Of a stretch of DNA of 64,000 nucleotides, positions 41,781 to 54,200 are shown one piece after another. Made by a program: the position numbers and the translations under genes. The stretch is from Oasisia sp. SBJ-2009. Its lineage: Eukaryota; Annelida; Polychaeta; Sabellida; Siboglinidae. The notes below the pieces were generated by a model. The model worked only from the letters and a program-made list of their open reading frames with translations, did not search any database and was not told where the DNA came from. Where the stretch lies: contig OZ024854.1 of NCBI GenBank assembly GCA_964017155.1, forward strand, positions 17,874,055-17,938,054, given 5' to 3'. Each line of letters starts with the position of its first letter. Position 1 is the stretch's first letter.

Positions 41781-42466
41781 TGATTATATTAATCATGGAT
41801 AAAAAGGCATCCCTGTCTACTTGCCAGGTGGGGTTTGCTCTCGAGCGCAATCTGCTATAAACCTTATTAAAAGCAATACACTCTACTGAATGTGTTGATG
41901 TTTTGAATCGTTTGTTGATGCGACTGTTCCGACATAATCACAGCGTACACGGCATACGCCTAGTTACGGCTGAGAAGTAAACATATTTAATGTTCTTAAA
42001 TAACAACCTGGCGTTATTTGAACTTGGTTAAATATGTTCATTCTGCGACACGTTTTAAGGAATGCCTAATGGTAAAGGTGTGGTTGTTTCTATGAAAGCT
42101 GACAGTTGCTGGGCGTATTCTTGGGTGCCATTAAGTCCGAGGCCATTACGCTATACATGTTGTTGAGAAACGGTGTACCTATTCCAGGATATGCATTATT
42201 ATCTGAACAAATGTTGATCTACTATAATGCTGCTTATTCATCGATTTCAGCTGTTAGTTTAAAATAACGGTTGATCGCGCCTTTGAGCATGCGCATGTGT
42301 ATTTGTCCAGTGGCGGAAAGTACAGTTTACCTTAATCGTTGACACTGTGCACAATTTGCTTGCTCAGTCTACAGAATTAAGTAATCTATCTTTAAGAAAG
42401 CATTGGGCATAAACGCTTATTGCAGGACAATGTTCGCGCCCATTATACAGGCTCTCCAAGGTTAAG

Positions 42467-42472
<6 letters not shown>

Positions 42473-42559
<87 letters not shown>
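42473..42559. repeat. TA tract
   Basis: Perfect TA repeat of about 43 units. Confidence 0.93.
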
Positions 42560-42561
<2 letters not shown>

Positions 42562-42656
42562 GTGCTGCTAGGCAATACACATCTTCATATGAGGCATATC
42601 AGCTAACATGGTACAATAATATATGCAGTCGCACATGCACAGAAGCATGCACAAAC

Positions 42657-42883
42657 ACCCACGCACCAACGCACCAACGCACCCACGCACCCACGCACCC
42701 ACGCACCCACGCACCCACGCACCCACGCACCCACGCACCCACGCACCCACGCACCCACGCACCCACGCACCCACGCACCCACGCACCCACGCACCCACGC
42801 AGCACAAACGCACGCACGCACCCACGCACCACGCACGCACGCACGCAACCCACCCATCCACCAACCCACACACACACACACAC

Positions 42884-42950
<67 letters not shown>
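42657..42950. repeat. CACCCACG and CA microsatellite
   Basis: About 150 bp of cacccacg-type repeats, then a short irregular part, then about 80 bp of CA. Produces Thr-His-Ala-Pro frames on one strand and Cys-Val-Gly frames on the other. Confidence 0.93.
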
Positions 42951-42955
<5 letters not shown>

Positions 42956-43685
42956 ACACACGACCGAACAATCAGTGGACATGCAAACACATGTGGCAAA
43001 ATAAACATAATCTTCTGTAGTCCAAAATAGAGGAAGGGTTACAGCGCAACGCTTACATACTATGTTCTGGAGTTTACTACTACAACACTAGAGGCTGATT
43101 GTCAGTGGTGTAATATGTACGTGTGTACATATGTATGTATGTACCTACGTATGTACATATATGTATGCGTATTGATTGGATGTGAATGCGCACTCCCATG
43201 CGTTTCTGTATACGGCCAAACAGTCTATAGTGGTCTAACAGGACATGTCAACAAGCCTGAGATGTCAGAGGGTTGATGTTATCAAGGCAGTCATGGACAC
43301 AAAATATCACAAATATCAACGCCATCACAAATATCATCGACATACAACTTTATTAGTTTGGGCACGCTTGTCGTAAGTCAAGATAAACAAATGATAGCCA
43401 GGTGTTTTTTTATAGGTTATACCGTGCAGAAAGCATATCTTGGTTTACAGATAATATAACGATCGAGTTATCGGTGTCACGATATTACGTAGTTATTTCG
43501 TGTTACGCGGAGAGGTTGGTTTAGGAGCGGTATGATCTGGATGTCACTCTTACTTGGGGCTCACATGAAACATAACAATGGACACGGCAGTTTTGTGTGT
43601 GCGCCCGTGAACAAACATATCGGCCCAGTAAACACACGACTGTTGGTGGCATTCCTTAACCAGACCAAAGAACACGAAACATTGC

Positions 43686-43718
43686 CATATAAATGACACA
43701 CGTGTCATGTTTCATTAG
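43686..43718 (+). promoter_or_regulatory. Candidate TATA box and initiator of the Ly6 gene
   Basis: A TATA-like catataaatg (43686-43695) lies about 25 bp before an initiator-like ttcattagt (43711-43719). This matches the usual TATA-to-start spacing and immediately precedes a likely 5' UTR exon. Confidence 0.5.
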
Positions 43719-43779
43719 TGACTGGAGTGGAAGCGACTACAGAGGGCAGGCTTCGATCACTGCTGTTTAATCATAACAG
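43714..43779 (+). other. Candidate 5' UTR exon of the Ly6 gene
   Basis: Ends at a strong donor (aacag|gtaggt). The first coding exon at 44431 is preceded by a good acceptor (ttgcttccag), which implies a separate noncoding upstream exon; this is the best placed candidate. Confidence 0.5.
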
Positions 43780-44444
43780 GTAGGTGGCATCTACCTTTAG
43801 CATAGTTACATGCTCAGTGTGTTCTGAAACAAATGAGCAAATATAATATAATATAATTATTGGAAATGATTAATGCGTTGATCAGGAGTAAATAGATTAT
43901 ATTCGAGATACGATCAGATTACTTGAAAACAATGAAAGACACAATGCATCGTGTAGATATTAAATGGCGGCGTATGGGTGTACAAGCGGTGTTATCAGTT
44001 CGCTATTTGCCAGCGAACAAGATGTATAATATGTCAATGAAAATTGATTATTTTGTCAGCGAAAATATTGCCAATAATAATATATTAGAATGTTATGTAC
44101 ATGACAGTTTCTGGAGTGGAATATTAAAACGTCAAGAATGTTTCTGGCTTGTTTAGTTTGATTTGGAGTATTCTTAACATTTTGTTGTTCCAGTATAAGA
44201 AATATTAGATTGATTAATGACATGGATTAATTAAAAAAAAATCTACTTTCACAGATGATATAATAATAAATGATTACTGTGATGCAAACGTTAAAAATAA
44301 GGTATTGTATTTTCCAAGATGTCACGGAAACGCCACACCGATTAAGCGATCAATAGTTCTGTATTGGCACATTAAATAGTAAATGTTATATGTTTAACTA
44401 GATGTAACTACAAGGTTCTTTTGCTTCCAGAGCGCGTCGACATC

Positions 44445-44511
44445 ATGTTGTTTAACAAGAAGACACGGTTATTTACGCTGTTATTGTGTATGGTTGTCTC
44501 TACACTTGCTC
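44445..44511 (+). CDS. Ly6 gene exon 1: signal peptide
   Basis: Exon begins after ttgcttccag at 44430, with a short leader before the ATG. Encodes [20 protein letters not shown] plus LA, a classic signal peptide (basic start, hydrophobic core, small residues at the end). Donor gtaagt, phase 1 out. Confidence 0.85.
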
Positions 44512-46164
44512 GTAAGTATACACACAGCAAAATAATGTATTAACAACTAGCATTAAAATCAGTTCCTTCACGCTCCTGGAAGATTTCGTGCGGTTGATCA
44601 GGCTTCAAAAACATAGTCAACTTCAACTTCTTAGCCTTCTTGAAATGTATTTTTCTAGAAGTCTATTATACTTTACGTGACAATTTTTATTTGTTATAGA
44701 GCAGACATGCTACGTATGCAGCGACGCGGCTACGAACGAGGACTGCAACCAAGGAGAACGTGCCACTTGTCAGAGCAACGAGGTGAGAGTTCTATTCTAC
44801 GTGTTTCAGTTTCCTCGCCACTTTGTACTGGATACAATACTACGCAATGTTTTGCTAGGACATTGCATTTTTATCGGATTCGCTCTTGCCGCAACATATG
44901 TCCAAAACGACGCGTTCTTGTTGTTTGTACTTTTGTCTCTAGTCAAGCGACTTCAATCTTCATATTTTATTTTGCACATGTCGTGATACAGCTTTTTCGT
45001 ATTTTCGTAGTTTCCTTTTACCCGATGATTTATTGGCGTAAGATTTTCAACAGCGCTCTTTGTGTAATCGTATTTTGCCATATTTTAAATAATACTATTT
45101 GTGAATAGCTATTTTTGGCCAAGAACTGTATAGGCATAACTGAACAAAGACGTGCGGATGTGTGCTACAAGGTAAATTTTTCAGCATGGAACACGACACG
45201 CAACAATGAATTTATTTATTTTTGTAGCACTATAGAATACCTTCAAATGACCGTGTCAATATCATTGTGAAGGGTATGTACGTGCAACTCTTTCCAACTC
45301 TTGTCTATTCCAATATAATCGTGAACGGTGACGCTGTTCAAGTCAAATTAGTGTATTGGTGCTTGTGGTTTGTTGTTCGAGTGTCTTGTCAGCTACATGT
45401 AGGCCTATACTACTTGACCTATGTCTTGACCCGCCTCTGCCGTCTCCAGGAGTCGTGTCAGACCGAGCTGCGCTACGCCAATGGAGCTGGCCGCATCACG
45501 AAGGGCTGTAAGCAGCAGGAGGCGTGTGAGAACAACGCGGCCGGCAACACGAACAACTGTCCCGACCAGAACGGCCAGTCCTACTGCGTGTACTGTTGTC
45601 AGGGCGACGGATGCAATGAATATCTGCCGGCCAACCCGGTCGACGGTGAGTCTCTGTCACCCTCGCGTCAACACCCAGTTCGTGGGTCATTCGTACTGTA
45701 CGAACCGTCGTACAAAGTTGCTCAGTACAATAGTATGACATTGTTTGCATATAAGTGCGTGAATAAATAAATACCGTTAGGCATGAGCAGAAACCCATAT
45801 ATATCGCCCTGACTTAACCGTCCAGTTCGTGAATCATTCGTACTCTATGAACTGTCTTACAAAGGTCCATACTATCTACGATGTACACGCAAACATGTAT
45901 CACAAAGTCATCATGTTAATACAATAGGTTTCTCATGATGCTTGATGCCGTAAATTTATAATATTTAAACTAAGTACATATTTCCTTTTGAATAGTACCA
46001 TAAAGTATTGAAACAAATACTTTTTATACAGGAAATAATTACAATTGTATGTCGTGTTTGAAATTAATCATAATATCACACACATGCAGACACGAACGCA
46101 CGCACGCACACACGCACGCACACACACACACACACACGCACGCACGCACGCACACACGCACGCA

Positions 46165-46222
<58 letters not shown>

Positions 46223-49200
46223 ACTCTTTCTGTGGCATTCCGCGAAGCGTCCTAAATAATAACCACATGTTGGCATATATATTGGAAAATGTATTTGTCA
46301 TGCAAAAGATATCAATATATCTGTCATTGTTTAGCAAGACATATTACTAGTTCGTATATATAAAATTGTGAACCATTTATGCATCATATTTGCATTAGAG
46401 TGATTTGTGTAACACAACTTATCAAACAAGGGAAGTAACATAATCCGTATTTGCATCATGAATTGTCATAAAATGTTGTATGTGTTGTAGTCGGGACAAA
46501 GCCACCGGGAGCAGATGCAACCACCACCACCACAACAACGACGACGACGACGGCGACAACAACAACAACAAGTACTAAATATCCACCTCCACGACCAACA
46601 CTATCATCATCCCAACTACCATCATCATTATCATCATCATAACCGCCACAACAATTTCATTGCGTAGGAAGTTTAAGAAAGAGTTGTTTCTGGCTGACTG
46701 ACTACTCAGTAATAGTGACTATATATAATAGGCAGTAGAAAACTAACACTCACTCACTCACTCACTCACTCACTCACTCACTCACTCACTCACTCACTCA
46801 CTCACTCACTCACTCACTCACTCACTCACTCACTCACTCACTCACTCATAAGCAGTAGTCTGCTTGCACGCTTTGTTCTTCTTGTAACACAATTCAGGTG
46901 ATTGTATAAGAATCGCTCGTTTTTCTTTAATTGAATTTGTGCACGTGCTCTTGAGACCTGAAGCTGGATAACATTATCGCATGATCTCGATATGACATAG
47001 TCGTCACACGACACTCCTGTGAATATACCACCACATGACAGAATCACTATTACATACAGATGACATTATAAAATGATAATGCTAATACCACATCTCAAGC
47101 GTAAATCATATTCAGATATCCTACAGTTCGCAAATATCGCAGTGGGGTTGCTCTAAAAATACATTTGTTAATATTCCAGCTCCGTCACTTCCGGCTACGA
47201 CCACGACCCCTAGCGCCATCCCGGACAGTCAGATCGAGTCGTTGGTCCTCATTCTTGAGATCATGAACGATCTCTTGCCTCAGATCAAGTCTTGCTGCTG
47301 TAACGACAGTCAGACAACACCTTCTGGTGAGATCGCATTTACAATTAGTTCAACAGTACACGTGGGTACCTACGCATTGTGTAATTCTACAAGAATTCTA
47401 CAGGTTATTTAATGGTGACGAATATGTCATTAAAATTAGGAATTATTCACTTTTATCGGTCAAACGCTGTAAATAATATCTATTATGTTGATCATTCATT
47501 TGATCCGTATGCGCAAATGCCTCGTTATACGTATAATTTATACATACGTACACCTGTTCTCTGGATTTCATAAATAAAACTACAAAATCGTTACTCCATC
47601 GTCCTTATGTAGTATATGTACTGTCTACTTTGCAGAGCAAATTGTTTGCTATAACGAAACAAAACGGAAAGGAACAAAACATATTTGAAGCATGAATTGC
47701 ATAAATACTGCATAAATTATGTTTTAGTCGGGACCAAGCCACCCACACCAGCTGCAACAACGACAACAGCACACCCCGATACAACATCAACACCAACGAA
47801 GACAACACCAACAACTACAGCGGAGAAACGAACAGAGCAAAGCACTACTAGAATGACGACAGCAGGAGTGCTAACAACACCAGCACCAACAACAACAACC
47901 AAAGCAACTACTTTGACTGAGAAGAACAATGAGGAAAGCACCACTATTCCAGTCACAACAACGACGACGAAGACGACGACTACAGCTGGTATTTCTCCAG
48001 ATGTAACTACTGTGGCGCGTAGCACCAGTCCTGCATTACCAATAAGTACGACGCGAATTACCCGCATCGATCTTCGCATTACTGAATTTTACATGTGCCT
48101 TTTCCGATTAATCAAACAAAACATTCCTCCATATCAAACATGACATGCTATCTGAATTGTGCGAAATGTGTTATTTACTGGTAAAGGATATGCCTTATAA
48201 ATCACGATGACCAAATTTTAGTTTTATCAGACATACTACGGAAATGATCTCAATTATATGGATAAGATCTTTGACAATCGATAAGTGGCAAACGTGGCTG
48301 CACAATGCTTCGCTTTATGTAGATTACACGCATATGTCCACTGGAATGTATTATAGACTGCTATACAACGTAAAACAATCGTATTTTGCATTATAGTGTA
48401 TGCACATTCGTCTTTGTTACGGTAAATAGAATGACACAATGAAACAAAACAGGGAAGGAACCGACAGTAGCATGAGTTGTTAGATAATACTGCATATTGT
48501 GTTTTAGTCGTGACAAAGCCATCCACACCGGCTGCAACAACGATAACAACATACCCCGAGACAACATCAACACCAACGACGTCAACAATAACTACAACCG
48601 CGAAGAAACGCATGGATGAAACCACCACTAAAGCATTCGTTCCAACAACAGAAGCGGCAACAACGACGACAACAACAATAATGGCAACAACTACTTCAAC
48701 GGAGAAGAACAATAAGGAAAGCACCACTGGGGCGACCACCATTCCAGTCACAACAACGACGACGACGGCGACGACTACTACCGTGACGTTTACAACCAGT
48801 CCGGCGTCACCAACAAGTACGACACGAAGTACCCTTTACGTCCACAGTTCTAGATATCACATGAAGTTTTTGTCTCGACTCCTATGGCGTGTCAAAAAAC
48901 CTTATCGACACCGACAATAAGTGATAATACATTGTTTTCTTATTTGTAATAGATATTCAGAACGTTTACATTGCAATGGCTACTCGTTGAATAACAGTGG
49001 GACTGTGGAATTCCTGACCATCTAACCAGTAGATAAATAACGAGTTTTCACCAGTGGTAGTTCTCTCACTGTGTTCGTTTTGCTAACAGGATCATGACAA
49101 TTGTATTTTAATAACATCGTTTGTTTTTTGGCTGAGTTTGTCGATCGGCTCTTGAGACTTGAAACTCCATTATATATATAATAAAAAAAATCCAACGTGT

Positions 49201-50924
49201 AAGTAATATCCAGATTCTTGCCGTTCGCCCACTTCGCAAATTGGATAAGTAAAATGCATTTTATTATTACTCCAGCTCCGTCACTTCCGCCTACTTCCAC
49301 GACACCTGGTGTCGTCCCGGATAGAGAGATTGAGTCGTTGGTCATCATTCTCGACATCATGGATTATCTCTTACCTCAGACCACGTCTTGCTGCTGTAGC
49401 GACAATCAAACAAAGACAGCAACTTCAAGGAAGACAACGACCACTGGTAAGACATCATTGGCAATTGTTTCAATATCACACAAAGCTACCCTCCGCATTG
49501 TGTTATTTTATAGTTATCTTGCCTGAAAACTCGGCATAGAAACTCCACAATATCTGGTAGCAAGTAATACAAATGCTGGCTAATTTGTTGAAATATATTA
49601 TATATTCTGGTGATACAATCGCCAATATATGTATTATGTAGTTTTCTCTGACAAACCCCGAAATTGACTTCAGTTTCAATCGTCACTATATCATGGACAT
49701 ACCACCGTTGCAATCTCCCCGACATTGTGAAGTAACTATTATGTCTGAAATTTCCTTTCCGTGAATTGTCGAAATTAGTATGCATTATATCATCCACACT
49801 CTTAAGGATTCCTACAAGATAAACAGCACGGCGATGTTGTACTCTATTCACAAGTATGTTCAATTATCATGCTACACAGCATCTTGGAGAGGTTGAAATT
49901 GAATTAAAGACTTCTACGGCAGGGTAACCAGAAACAGTGTTATCTTGGGATATGAGTTGAGTTGATAACATTATTCACGTTGGTCTATGTGATATTCCCA
50001 CTGCGTACGCTAAGCCTGTCTGGGCACACACAGCTGCCATTCCTAATCGACGTTTCAGGCGGCTCCCTGCGCTGTTACCAGTGTGAGGGAACTGGCTCCG
50101 GGAATCAATGCATGGACCCTTTCGACAAAGCAAACATCGCTTCATGCACCGGGGAGATATGTCTCAAAACAGTCGTCACAATTGGACGTGAGTAGCAGTC
50201 ACACGTAGTCTGGCAATAAAACAGCGTGGATGACTGGACTCGTCTATTCGTCTTATTTTACAGCGCCCACTGGAATTAATAACACTAACTTCAAAAAATT
50301 ATACCTACCACCTGACCCAGTGTGATAAAGTCCGTCAAAAATACACAATGTCTACAGCATATACCTAATATTACCTATAGATTGTTTTCAAGTATTTGCT
50401 CCGGAGATGTAGGACATATTTGAAGGAAAGAAATATTGAGCGGATGTACGGAATGCAAAGAGTGTTATTAAGGCAAATACTAATAAAAATTATACTTTGA
50501 ATAGTTTTCGCATAAATACATTGTTAGCACATGATTGTTTCATTAGTAAAAATGTTACATAAAAATGCATACATCATAATAGTGTAAATGAAATTGATCA
50601 ACACTTATGATGTACAATAAATAATCAACTAAATCGACTAAACAGCACTAACTAAAAATAAACTATTGCAAAAAGCAGTTACATAGACTCGTATACAAGT
50701 CCATTCGGCATTTATTTTGTATTTCAGAAAACGTGTCTGTGACCCGAAGCTGTGTTCCGTCTGAGGGAAAAATTGGCTGTGACCGGAAATCGGCTCACGG
50801 CTCAAGCATCGAGGCGTGTACGTGCAATTCAGAATTTTGCAATGGCGCCTCCTTCCAACGCGTCACCGGCACGTCCGTGGTCATGCTCGTTGTGTTTGCC
50901 GCCTTGATCGCCAGGTGGCACTAG
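44445..50924 (+). CDS. GPI-anchored protein with two Ly6/uPAR domains and a Thr-rich stalk, gene span
   Basis: Ten coding exons, all joined in phase, sum to 1,698 nt: 565 residues plus stop. Order: signal peptide; a cysteine-rich Ly6/uPAR-like domain (12 Cys, ending CCQGDGCN); a Thr/Pro-rich mucin-like stalk from exons A1-B1-A2-A3-B2; a second Ly6 domain (10 Cys, ending CTCNSEFCN); and a hydrophobic C-terminus fitting a GPI signal. Three-finger Ly6 proteins act at the cell surface as receptor modulators or adhesion molecules; the ligand here cannot be inferred. All stalk exons are phase 1-1, so exon skipping would change stalk length without breaking the frame. Two Ly6 domains separated by a long mucin-like stalk is an arrangement I do not recognise. 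Two adjacent genes is the alternative reading. Confidence 0.75.
44700..44782 (+). CDS. Ly6 gene exon 2: first Ly6 domain, N-terminal part
   Basis: Acceptor tttgttatag, donor gtgaga; phase 1 in, phase 0 out. Encodes [20 protein letters not shown] and ATCQSNE. C-Y-x-C followed by further spaced cysteines directly after the signal peptide is the usual start of a Ly6/uPAR domain. Confidence 0.85.
45450..45645 (+). CDS. Ly6 gene exon 3: first Ly6 domain, C-terminal part
   Basis: Acceptor cgtctccag, donor gtgagt; phase 0 in, phase 1 out. Encodes [29 protein letters not shown] and [15 protein letters not shown]. The C-C-x4-C-N end is the Ly6/uPAR signature. Confidence 0.9.
46080..46220. repeat. CA/CACG microsatellite
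   Basis: Mixed CACG and CA repeat in the intron after the first Ly6 domain. Confidence 0.92.
46491..46571 (+). CDS. Ly6 gene exon A1: Thr-rich stalk
   Basis: Acceptor gtgttgtag. Encodes [16 protein letters not shown] and further threonines. The donor proposed (a|gtacta) is the position shared with exons A2 and A3, giving 81 nt, phase 1-1. If it is not used, the frame runs on to a TAA at 46640-46642 and would give a truncated, non-anchored form. Confidence 0.7.
46746..46847. repeat. CTCA tetranucleotide repeat
   Basis: About 25 perfect copies of CTCA (ACTC) in an intron. Confidence 0.95.
47180..47326 (+). CDS. Ly6 gene exon B1: amphipathic and CCC module
   Basis: Acceptor aatattccag, donor gtgaga; 147 nt, phase 1-1. 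Encodes [12 protein letters not shown], then [20 protein letters not shown] and CCCNDSQ. A hydrophobic, probably helical segment followed by three adjacent cysteines; a diverged copy is exon B2. I recognise no named domain. Confidence 0.8.
47728..48045 (+). CDS. Ly6 gene exon A2: Thr-rich stalk
   Basis: Acceptor tatgttttag; 318 nt to the shared donor a|gtacga, phase 1-1. Starts [20 protein letters not shown] and includes EKRTEQSTT and EKNNEESTT. Dense Thr/Pro suggests heavy O-glycosylation. An earlier possible donor (ct g|gtattt at 47992) exists. Confidence 0.75.
48508..48816 (+). CDS. Ly6 gene exon A3: Thr-rich stalk
   Basis: Acceptor tgtgttttag; 309 nt to donor a|gtacga, phase 1-1. Starts [20 protein letters not shown] and includes EKNNKESTT. 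Closely related to A2, including its upstream intron sequence, so the two arose by tandem exon duplication. Confidence 0.75.
49276..49446 (+). CDS. Ly6 gene exon B2: amphipathic and CCC module
   Basis: Acceptor attactccag, donor gtaaga; 171 nt, phase 1-1. Encodes [38 protein letters not shown] and [13 protein letters not shown]. Homologue of B1. Confidence 0.8.
50059..50187 (+). CDS. Ly6 gene: second Ly6 domain, N-terminal part
   Basis: Acceptor cgacgtttcag, donor gtgagt; phase 1-1. Encodes [20 protein letters not shown] and [15 protein letters not shown]. The L-x-C-Y-x-C-x-G start is a standard Ly6 domain opening. Confidence 0.88.
50728..50924 (+). CDS. Ly6 gene last exon: second Ly6 domain end and GPI signal
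   Basis: Acceptor tgtatttcag; phase 1 in; stop TAG at 50922-50924. Encodes [33 protein letters not shown] and then [18 protein letters not shown]-x-C-x4-C-N followed by a small-residue stretch and a hydrophobic tail fits cleavage and GPI attachment near NGAS. Confidence 0.88.
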
Positions 50925-51044
50925 GAGCTATTCCGAACACAGCATGGCGTCTGTAGTGGATGTTTATGATTACCTGTTTACGCTCGTGCACTGTTAGCTT
51001 ACAGTTATAATATTCTACACTAAGGATATGCAAACTGAAAGTAA

Positions 51045-51050
51045 AATAAA
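51045..51050 (+). terminator. Poly(A) signal of the Ly6 gene
   Basis: AATAAA about 120 bp after the stop codon, in AT-rich sequence. The only canonical signal close to the stop. Confidence 0.6.
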
Positions 51051-52862
51051 AATGTCACACGTTCAAATCACTAACAAATAATATATAGCATGACGTTGTA
51101 TATTACTTCAGTGATTGGTGTGTTGTAGTCTACGTTTGTACCATTCCTTGAATGATGTGCACATTTACATTATTGGGTAATGCGAAACATTGTAAAAGAA
51201 AATTGTCCACATTAAAGTCTTGATCAATCTCAGCTGTTGTTTACGACGACGCTGTGGTTACTTGTCATGATTGAGTGAATGCGCATTATGTGATCGAGAG
51301 CTGGAAAATGCGAGAAACGCGACGAGTCTCTGTCAACAGCTTATATAATGTAAGCCGATGTAAGCCATTTGTGAACAAGTCTGACTGACTTACTGATTGA
51401 GACTATGTTATAACCATTATGTCACGTGTTAGATAATATGATTTAACACTTCTAAATTTTAACATGTTTCACGAGTTTCACGAGTGGTACATTTCCAGGC
51501 GCTATCTATTATAACTGAATGTTATAAATGGCCACACTATCCAGGTTTCTTCACACGATCTAACATTACCCTCTTACAATTGCTGTACAACATACTAAAA
51601 ATCACTGGAGTTACAGCCAGCTATCGGGTCATACGCAGCCCCTGGAATTGAAGACGGACACACGAACTCCGAAGGACATCATTTTTTAATGATCGCAATG
51701 GTACAACCGGACACACGTTTCGGTCGAATAAAACACACTCACACATATAGCGTTTCCACAACGACATTTCCGTTTGACCCTTAGCCACATTTTCACGGGT
51801 CAGCACCATCATGCTAGCTGTCGGTCGCGATACGACAAAGACTGCTTTCATTACGTGACTATTGCTCTGCATTTATCTCTCTGCTGTGAGAGTGATGTCC
51901 ATGACTCGGTTCACGTGTATATGTTACATATTAAAGGTATCAGACGCATACTTTATAAAGAGTTCGTTATATACCCTACAGTAGTAGTACACCCATACAC
52001 TGTCCCGGTGTTGAGTTGTTGTCAGGCATTCCAGAAGAGAAGTGCCTGTTCACAGAAGAGCCAGGCGTAAATTATCATCACGTGCACTTAGTGTGAACAT
52101 AGCACACTCGACCATCGACTGGCAGTAAGCTTCACGGTACAATGAAGTGTATGCACGTATGAACAAAGACATCAGGCGAACACAATAAATCGTAGTAAAG
52201 CTAAAATAACCATACGTATAAAACCCCCAACAAAAATATAAATCTCAAGAATCTGACGACTCTGCGCGACCAGATTCTGCTATGAATCCTGGCGGCGACA
52301 TTGGACATTACTTCGACCCCACCTAAGGACGCACCCGTTCTATGTGCCGGTTCGGCTGTCCGATAGGGTCATCTCGGCTGACGCTGCGAAGTTCGATCAC
52401 TGATACAGCCGATGGAAAGGGACGTTCAAGAGCAGTGTTTAGTGTCACAATCAGGTAGGTGAATACAACGCACTAAGTAGTAACCAAAACGCAAAACATT
52501 GTAAAAGAAAATGAGCGTTGCACGCAGAACAGAACGACCATACACGGCCGCTGTCGAATGACCGGTGTCCAATATGAACAATACAAAAGACGACAGCCCG
52601 CCACGGAGCCGCTGCGAACCGGTGCAGAAGCGGCGTGTACACAAATGTCGCAAAAATGCTGCTTTAAAAATAACACTATCCACGTTGTTCTACTAAAACG
52701 TCGCGCTGATGAACGACACACGCAGTTGTGAGAAGAGACTGTGACCATTGACAATAGATGTTGATCCATCGTGGCCCATCCAAAGCTTCGACGGCGGAAC
52801 AATCGAAGCGCGTGTGGACTACGTAATTCAACTGCACTATAAGACTTGTAGTTCCAGTTTAG

Positions 52863-53600
<738 letters not shown>

Positions 53601-54200
53601 GTCATGGTAGTTGTGTAAACAACATGCAATAAACAGACGAACGCAAGCACCGTCTAAATCGTTCTACGTGATCACGACGCACACACGAGTACGTCAGTGC
53701 CTGCGTACACACAGATAGCCACTACAGCTCATTTGCAATACGATTAGATATATAAATAGACATCTGACAAACCATTAAGACATCTTCAATATATACTACA
53801 CATGTATACTCAATATCGTGCACAGTGTAGGTATAACTTCATACGCCACTACGAGGAAAGAGACAATGTTAGACGAGGAAACACTTCCACTCACGTGGCC
53901 ACTCGTAGGTCTACCGTCGCTTAGCCTCGCAGTACCATATCGACGACTGAAACAACACTAACAGTCGCGAACAATGTAACTTTACTGTGGTTTACGGATG
54001 CGATGCTTTTGACTTAGGTGGACTGCCGTATTTAGAACAAGCAACACACAATGTCATATGTCCTCTTCGCACCATTCAACAGGAAGCTCGATGAGCCGCG
54101 CGGAATCTACCGACGCTGATTGGACGTTTCTATGCAGCGTCACACAAACCTTATTTTCGGATTGTGCACGTCACGAATATGACAATACTATTTCAAAAGC

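Larger units (their letters stand above)
41781..43685. other. Intergenic stretch with large microsatellites
   Basis: Contains a TA tract (42473-42559), a CACC/CACG and CA tract (42657-42950) and short GTAC-rich sequence near 43118-43165. No gene recognised; the several overlapping open frames here are repeat products. Confidence 0.6.

Noticed and set aside
42420..43030. Several Thr-His or Cys-Val frames
   Set aside because: Products of TA, CACCCACG and CA microsatellites.
44677..45108. 143-codon frame at the first Ly6 exon
   Set aside because: Starts in another frame and runs through the intron; the CYVC frame with phase-matched splice sites is preferred.
46838..47047. Small - strand gene in the Ly6 intron
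   Set aside because: Short frame without family features or supporting signals.
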